Positions 7,422 to 12,763 of a stretch of 12,763 nt of DNA are shown one piece after another (the stretch's first letter is position 1; each line of letters starts with the position of its first letter). The translations under genes and the position numbers were made by a program. Source of the DNA: Discostella pseudostelligera (lineage: Eukaryota > Bacillariophyta > Thalassiosirophyceae > Thalassiosirales > Thalassiosiraceae); the NCBI GenBank assembly GCA_036940085.1, contig JALLBK010000650.1, positions 1 to 12,763 on the forward strand. The letters run 5' to 3'. The notes under the pieces were generated by a model. That model had not been told where the DNA came from, searched no databases, and saw only the letters and a program-made list of their open reading frames with translations.

Positions 7422-10400
7422 TTAGCTAAAAATTGCCTCGAGCTCCTGGACCTTTGCGGGTCCAAGCAATCTCTCCAATGCACTCCTCTCGCTCTTACCC
7501 GTCAAACAAGAACGGACAGCTCCCATGCCAAAAACCTTATGAACCGACTTCAGAGCTGCTTCAATAGTCTTGGACTTACAACTTTCATCGCCTACCCTGC
7601 TTGTGCACTCGCATAGCCATTCCACTGAGAGGGCGTTTTCATTGGCAAAGGCGGCGAACATGTCACCAAAGTAATTATAAATTTGAGGGTTATCATTGAC
7701 AAAGCTGTCGATGAACTCCACAACTTCACCCATGGCAGTTGCAATATCGGAATCCGAAACCTTGTTATTCTTGTGGAGTACGACAATCATGTCAATGATA
7801 GGCTTGAGTTCTGGAGCCTTGCAATCCAAGGAAGCATAGTCGATGTTGGCTTGGACAATTGTCTTGCTTGCATCCGGAGTGACAATGACCTCTTCCATCG
7901 ACATCAACAGCTCCTTCTCATTTGGATCCTGCAGCCATTCTTGACGCATACTTTTCGCACGTAGTTTGAGCTGATCTTCCGAAAGAACAGCACCAACACC
8001 ACCACCACCGCCGCTGCTGCCACCAGTAGGGGGTGGCAAGATCCCTCGTCCACCCATAACAGGAGGAGGTCTGGAAGTTGTCATGGGAGAAGGACCCGGT
8101 CCTCGGGTAGGCGTAAACCCACCATCACGCGAGCCATAGCCACCACTGCCGCGGCCTCCATCGGAACCACGGCTGTCAAAGCCTGAATTACGATCGGAAC
8201 CACGGGCATCATAGCCACGATTATAATCGCGGTCCCCTCGGCCGCCGCCACGGCCTCCATCACGACGAAAACTATCACGATCATTACCTCCTCGGCCAGC
8301 ACCTCGACCTCCGTCGTACATCCCCCGTGCTCCTCCGCGGCCTCCATCTGAGCCACGAGCGTCATAGCCTGCATTGCGGTCAGAGCCACGGTTATCATAA
8401 GGACGAGTGTCATCACGGTTCCCCCTTGGGTTAACGCGGCCTCCATCACGACCACCTCCTCCACCTTGCTGACTCTGCATCTGCGCCATCCTCTCCTCTC
8501 GTTCTGCATCCTTGCGAATTTCATCCAAAGACTTGGCAGTTTCGACCTCACGCCGCAACTTCCAACCATTGGCACGCATATCAATCAAATCGCTGTACGC
8601 AAACCTCAACCTGGAGCTGAGAGTGGTGTCCTCGCTGAGCTGTTGGATCTTTTTGAAGTAAAACGCCATGTAGGGCTGTGCCTTGGGATTGTCAATCTTC
8701 TCGCCAATAGTCTTGAACAGGTTCACGAGTGCCTCATGATCCTCCTCATCCATCTCACAATCCTCGCCGACCTGGGAGCGTAGGCCACCATCCGGTTCTT
8801 CATGAAGTTTGAGTAGACTGTGGATACAGAAGCGCATGATTTTTTCTTTGAGCATGCCGAGCTTGTAAAGTTCACCGACTGAAAGGGGATGTGGGATGAG
8901 GTGGGCATTAGGTAGAACTCTTGCAAGTTACGAAGTAAACAAGACGAAGTGACAGGACTTACTGAACTTGATGTTGCCCAACATTTGCTTCTTAATCTTC
9001 ATCCTCCTAAATTCCAACTCCTCTTCTTTCTCCGCCTTCTCCTTCTCTGTTAAGCTCGCTTTATTCTTTTCATACTCTTTCTTCTCTGCCTTCCAATCAG
9101 TATAAATGTCCTGTTTGTTGAATTCATCCTCACATTTGTTCAATAAACTTCTCTTGAATGTGTTCATCTTCGTAGCGTGATTCTGCGCTTCGATTTCACT
9201 CGTAAAGATCTCAAGAGAAAGCTGCTGCCCGCATTCAGCAGCCTTCGAAATCGGGAAGTAGACTGTGTAGTACTTGTCATCCAAGGACGAATGCATAATT
9301 TTGATGAACGTGCCACGATCAATGAGCAGACGGTGCAATGTTAATTCCATTTCGCCACGCGCAATAGGTTCGGTATCTCCACCAGAAAATGCAACATCGA
9401 TACACTGCTGTTCATTCTCAAACGGACCGACAATCTCGGCATCGCTGGTACTGACGTCGTTACTCCACCGATAGCTCACGCTCCCACTGCTTTTGCTGTA
9501 GTCGACCTCGGTATCCGGCTCGGCCAATGGGTCCTCATCACTCTCAATGATTTTAATAAAAGCACCCTTCTTGACGACTTGACTGAGTCGAGAACAAAGA
9601 TTGGCGTACATATCGGAAAAGGATGGCTCAGAAATGGCCTTCTCATAAACCAACTTGATTACCATTGTCAGCATTTCATAACTTAAAATGGGAATATCGC
9701 ACATTTGCGTAGACAATTTGTCAAACTTCTCCTTGGACATTTTATTCAGCAGACTCTTAATTTGTTTCTCAACCTTAGCCATGGCAGAGTTATCCTTGGA
9801 TGGCATCCAACGGTTCTCGGTACGGACAAGGGGTGTGAAGACTTCTTGTCCAGGGTAGATTTGATGAAGTTGGTCGGGACCGGGACCACCACCACCGCGT
9901 CCACCACGATGAGGTGGAGGAGCTCGGCCTATGAAAATTAAATAGGAATATCATGTTCGTGAGAAAAAGAATGCTCGAAGAGTCTCTGATAAGCAAAAAA
10001 CACCTAATGCTCACCTCGATCCCATTCACCGCCACCACCACCCCTTCCTCCTCCTCCTCCACCGCCACCACCACGAAAACGATTTCCGCCACCACCAGGG
10101 GTTGACATTTCCCTTCCTGCGAATCGATCAAATGATGTTCAACGGTGCAATCACATTGAGACATGGATGCAATCTCACAAAGCAATAAAGCATACAAGTC
10201 ACAACATCGTTCAAATTGATACAATGTCAAACAAGCATACCTCTCGACCAATCATCACCCTGGTTTCCTCCTCCTCCTCCACCACCACCACCCTCGCGAT
10301 TGGCGCCGTAATTGCCACGGCCTGAGCTCTGCCTGCGCAATCCACCACCACCACCTCCTCCGCCGCCGCCGCCACCACCGGCGCCACCAGATCGAATAGA

Positions 10401-12619
10401 CAAGTCTAACAGGACAACAAGAATGTATATTTGTCGGACGGAGGCAAAGGGTCAGCAAAACGCAGTACAATGATATAACGACATTTTATGCAATACAAAT
10501 ATACAATCTCGAAGTGCACACCAATCTTACCAGGCAAATCCTCTGGCTTGCAGACACAATAATCTTCATCCTTCAGACTCAACAACATTTGCTTGCTGTA
10601 GATGAATGGTCTGCGTGCATCCGATGCCGATATTCCATTTTCACCACCAGTAGCAGCAGAAGCATTGGCATCTCCATTTCTTCCTCCATCCACCGCCGCA
10701 GCAGTTATGGGAGTTTCCGATGGAGCAGCATTACTAGATGCAGCCGACGAGGCACTGCCAGGACGTAATCCACCCGTGGAACGGGTAGCACCTGGTCGGA
10801 ATCCACCACCTCCACCACCACCAGGACGAAAGCCACCCCATGGAGTAGGGGAGGTGGATTTGGGAAGAATGCCAACCCCACCACCCCCGCCACCGGCTCC
10901 ACCAGCGCTGCTACTGCTTCGAGATAGTTCGTCCTTATCACCACTGGCAATACTACTATTGGCGCTGCCACCAGTGGCGGTAGGAGTAGCCGCCGTAGTA
11001 GCAGCTGCAGCAACAGCCGCCAACCTCGCACGAGCCTCTTCTTCCGCCCTTTCCTTAGCAGCATTCTCCTCCATCTCTTTCCTAGCCCGTTCTTCTGCCT
11101 CTTTTCGTGCACGTTCTTCTGCCTCCTTCCGTGCCCGTGCTTCTGCCTCAGCACGTTGTTCCCTCTCGATCTTCTCCTGCTGCTCCTTGGCCAATCGAAT
11201 CGATTCTTCCTGTGCCCTTCGTTCCTCCTCCATTTTTTGTTCCTCGGCAAGTCGTAGTTCCTCAGCCATCTTTTCTTCCATTTCTTTTTGACGAGCCTTC
11301 TTCTCGGCCTCCTCGCGTGCCTTTTTGGCCGAGCCGGCGGCAATGGCTTCTTCGGCAGCACGACGCAATGCAGCGCCGGCTTCGGTGGATTTGGATGTGG
11401 TGGATGCTACCTGAAGGGAAGACATTTTGGTGGTTAGGGATGCTACACTCCCTGCTGCAGTTGTTTCATTGTTTTCCTCTTTTTTGGGAGTAGGAGTCGT
11501 AGCAGCAGCAGCAGCAGTAGTAGCAGGTGCAGGAGGAGCAGCAGCACTTCCCGGAGTAGCAGCAGTGGAGGAAGCAGCAGCCTCCGAAGTCACATTGGTA
11601 GTGGTAGCAGCAGTAGGGTTTGCAGAAGTAGTAGTAGTAGCAGTAGTGGAAGAGGCTGCTGATTTTCCAAATTCAATAGGATTGCCAAACTTGTCGGTAA
11701 TGGTAAGCACCTTGCGCGGTGTTGGGGCTGGAGGCACTACCTGCCCACTTCCACTTACAGCAGCAGCAGCAGCACCACCTGGTGCAGTAGTCAATCCTCC
11801 ACCAGCACCTAGATTCGAGGGTGAGGGAGTGCTGCGACTCATGCCCATGGGAGGAGCAGGATAATGGTGCATGCCCGCTGCACCAGCACCCTGATATTGC
11901 GGAGGCTGATGATGGTGCATCATGGGCTGCATACCATACGGTGGTCTTCCACCCTGAGCGTTGGGTGGTGGTGGGGGCATCGATCCACCCATGCCACCAT
12001 ACCGCATTTGGGGTGGTGGTTGTCCCGCCACTACTCCTGGCGGGAGAGGTGGTGCATTCATCATATGGGACATGTGTGGTGGATATTGAGGGTGATGCAT
12101 TCCGTGGTAGGGATTGGGTGGACCATGTGGATGATAGTAGCCACCAGCTCCTGGTGGTGCCATCATTGGCTGCTGTTGGGGAGGCATGCCAGAGGGGAGA
12201 GTGTGTGGCGAAGAATTGCTGTTGCTGACTACAGCTCCACCAGTTCGAGCTCCCGATGGCGGTGCTACTGCACCACCCTGCGGCGCTGCCATGCTGCCTG
12301 CAGCCATGGCCGCTGCTGCTGCCGCAGCCGAAGTGGTGGGTGGTGGCATTCCTGCTCCAACTCCTCCTGTAGCAGAGCCCGGTGGCTGCTGCTGCTGCTG
12401 CCACATGCCTCCTCCTCGCCCTCCACCTCCACCGCCACGTCCCATGCCAGGATGATGATAGCCGCCGCCGCCACCGCGATTGTAATGATTGTAGTTGTTG
12501 TAGTGGTTGTTTCCCCGCCCTCCACCGCCGCCGCCACCACGGCCAGAGGCAGCAGCTTGTAGGGAGGAATTAATGCCCCGTCCTCCTCCTCCTCCTCCTC
12601 CGGATGATGACCCTGACAT
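7422..12619 (-). CDS. EIF4G: Translation initiation factor eIF4G (5 exons, 1592 residues)
   Basis: Cytosolic scaffold that joins cap-binding eIF4E to eIF4A and the 43S complex. Exons: 12619-10531, 10405-10241, 10116-10015, 9928-8963 and 8878-7422. Residues 1-300 are low complexity (RGG, His/Pro, Gln). LTITDKFGNPIEF (305-317) resembles the ITD box of eIF4G proteins. A charged helix-like stretch covers 417-535. YSKQMLLSL (674-682) fits the eIF4E-binding consensus YxxxxL-hydrophobic, and KPEDLP follows as in animal eIF4G. Exons 2 and 3 encode Gly/Arg-rich segments. MIF4G spans about 834-1215 (start IKSLLNKMSKEKFDKLSTQM; later LGNIKFIGELYKLGML, LFKTIGEKID and SSRLRFAYSDLIDMR), with a large insertion at about 903-1040. 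An RGG linker (about 1245-1400) leads to MA3 (about 1405-1520; start LSEDQLKLRAKSM). No W2 domain follows; the protein stops at 1592. The junction in NIKF/IGEL is fixed by the family alignment. Identification is firm; weaker points are the boundaries of the low-complexity exons. Confidence 0.94.
8148..8390 (-). repeat. EIF4G: Internal repeat in the eIF4G RGG linker
   Basis: The 19-residue pattern RGSDRN-[AS]-G-[YF]-D-[AS]-RGSDGGRG occurs twice, at 8334-8390 and at 8148-8204, separated by a further RGG-rich stretch. The two copies differ mainly at small or aromatic positions. The linker sits between MIF4G and MA3. Arg-Gly-rich sequence of this kind commonly binds RNA and is a substrate for arginine methylation; neither is shown here. 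Confidence 0.8.
9165..9578 (-). other. EIF4G: Insertion of about 125 residues inside the eIF4G MIF4G domain
   Basis: In animal eIF4G the helix ending MYANMCRCL is followed by a loop of about a dozen residues and then FRKLLLNRCQKEFE. Here MYANLCSRLSQV is followed by some 138 residues before NTFKRSLLNKCEDEF, so roughly 125 are extra. The stretch is in frame without stops and has ordinary, non-repetitive composition with alternating hydrophobic residues, unlike the Gly-rich linkers. GAFIKI and GTFIKI recur 84 residues apart, each followed later by an F-x-x-E-x-x-A-like segment, hinting at a duplicated alpha/beta unit. It does not look like a retained intron. Confidence 0.75.
10015..10116 (-). 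other. EIF4G: Exon 3 of eIF4G, glycine-rich phase 1-1 cassette
   Basis: A 102-nt exon between a TTCGCAG acceptor and a GTGAGC donor. It encodes REMSTPGGGGNRFRG, glycine runs and GEWDR. It resembles exon 2 in size class, composition and phase, and its end (EWDRG) parallels the end of exon 2 (DWSRG), so the two may be duplicates. Skipping would preserve the frame. Confidence 0.8.
10241..10405 (-). other. EIF4G: Exon 2 of eIF4G, glycine-rich phase 1-1 cassette
   Basis: A 165-nt exon bounded by a CTGTTAG acceptor and a GTATGC donor. It encodes DLSIRSGGAGG, long glycine runs, LRRQSSGRGNYGANREG, another glycine run and NQGDDWSRG. The coding strand is dominated by GGT, GGC and GGA codons. Both flanking introns are phase 1, so including or skipping it keeps the frame. 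Confidence 0.8.
10580..10600 (-). other. EIF4G: eIF4E-binding motif (YxxxxLL) of eIF4G
   Basis: Residues 674-680 read YSKQMLL, meeting the canonical Tyr-x4-Leu-hydrophobic consensus used by eIF4G to bind the dorsal face of eIF4E. It is close to the end of exon 1 and is followed by KPEDLP, comparable to the KPEGLP that follows the motif in animal eIF4G. This ties the low-complexity first exon to the MIF4G-encoding exons as one gene. Confidence 0.85.
11015..11371 (-). other. EIF4G: Charged ER/K-type helix segment of eIF4G
   Basis: Residues 417-535 are almost entirely Glu, Arg, Lys, Ala and Gln. An eight-residue unit ARKEAEER recurs near 496-516, and related EE-x-R spacing continues around it. 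This is typical of a long single alpha helix or coiled coil. The underlying DNA repeats the words GCCTCCTTCCG/GCCTCTTTTCG (plus strand, about 11090-11130), suggesting growth by slippage of a short unit. It would act as a spacer between the N-terminal low-complexity region and the eIF4E-binding motif; that role is inferred. Confidence 0.7.
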
Positions 12620-12763
12620 TTGATTATTTATTTGGTTTCAATTATTATAATTGTTGTCGTCGACGGTCCGATGGGCGAATATGAATCAATATCAATCAAT
12701 ACCACCAATAGTACGAAGCACGATGCATCCAATGGCAATGGCCAATGGCAGTGCTAAGTAAAT
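12620..12763 (-). promoter_or_regulatory. EIF4G: Upstream region of eIF4G with three CCAAT words
   Basis: These bases precede the eIF4G start on the minus strand and must contain its leader and perhaps part of its promoter. Plus-strand CCAAT occurs at 12705-12709, 12729-12733 and 12742-12746, all in the same orientation, about 85-130 bases from the ATG. CCAAT is the NF-Y core in eukaryotes. A tract AATTATTATAATTG lies about 20-35 bases above the ATG. No start site can be fixed. Confidence 0.3.

Noticed and set aside
8928..9806. Separate gene for the MIF4G first half
   Set aside because: The frame continues upstream in exon 4 and its end is an intron read-through; joining 8963 to 8878 restores the conserved NIKF/IGEL sequence, so it belongs to eIF4G.
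10602..11291. 229-codon plus-strand frame opposite eIF4G exon 1
   Set aside because: Shadow of the Gly/Ala/Glu-rich coding strand, which lacks plus-strand stops because of its codon composition.
11427..11864. 145-codon plus-strand Val/Ala-rich frame
   Set aside because: Antisense shadow of Ala/Thr-rich repeats in eIF4G; composition follows from the triplet repeats.

Overview
This window looks like nuclear DNA of a photosynthetic stramenopile, most probably a diatom. Genes are monocistronic and carry short GT-AG introns of about 75-205 nt. A plastid enzyme has an N-terminus shaped like the diatom bipartite presequence (signal peptide followed by a Ser-Phe-Val-Pro-Ala-Ser cleavage-type motif). 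A secreted cysteine-rich protein also resembles diatom wall or extracellular proteins. The species cannot be named from the sequence alone.

Layout. Positions 1-547 hold no recognisable gene. Positions 548-1067 are a minisatellite of about 60 bp per unit, and 1068-1812 is low-complexity intergenic DNA. RPL27, for 60S ribosomal protein L27e, lies on the minus strand at 1813-2250 and has a 5'UTR intron at 2276-2480. A stretch of about 0.7 kb (2531-3222) separates it from the divergent DVR gene, for divinyl chlorophyllide 8-vinyl reductase, which runs on the plus strand over 3223-4966 in four exons. Converging on DVR is a two-exon minus-strand gene (5162-6437) for a secreted, cysteine-rich protein. 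Positions 6438-7421 are mostly empty apart from a GC-rich hairpin. The rest (7422-12619, minus strand, five exons) is one large gene for translation initiation factor eIF4G, reconstructed at 1592 residues. It has an RGG- and Gly/Pro-rich N-terminus, an ITD-type box, a charged single-helix-like segment, an eIF4E-binding motif, a MIF4G domain with a large insertion, an RGG linker and an MA3 domain. The last 144 bases are its upstream region.

How the genes relate. There is no operon and no shared pathway. RPL27 and eIF4G both serve cytosolic translation, DVR serves chlorophyll synthesis in the plastid, and the secreted protein is of unknown role. I found no mobile element, CRISPR array, tRNA or rRNA, and no sign of a novel multi-gene system. 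The most unusual points are the insertion of about 125 residues, possibly an internal duplication, inside the eIF4G MIF4G domain; the uniform phase-1 introns around the eIF4G glycine-rich cassette exons; the hairpin-bearing minisatellite; and the unassigned secreted protein.
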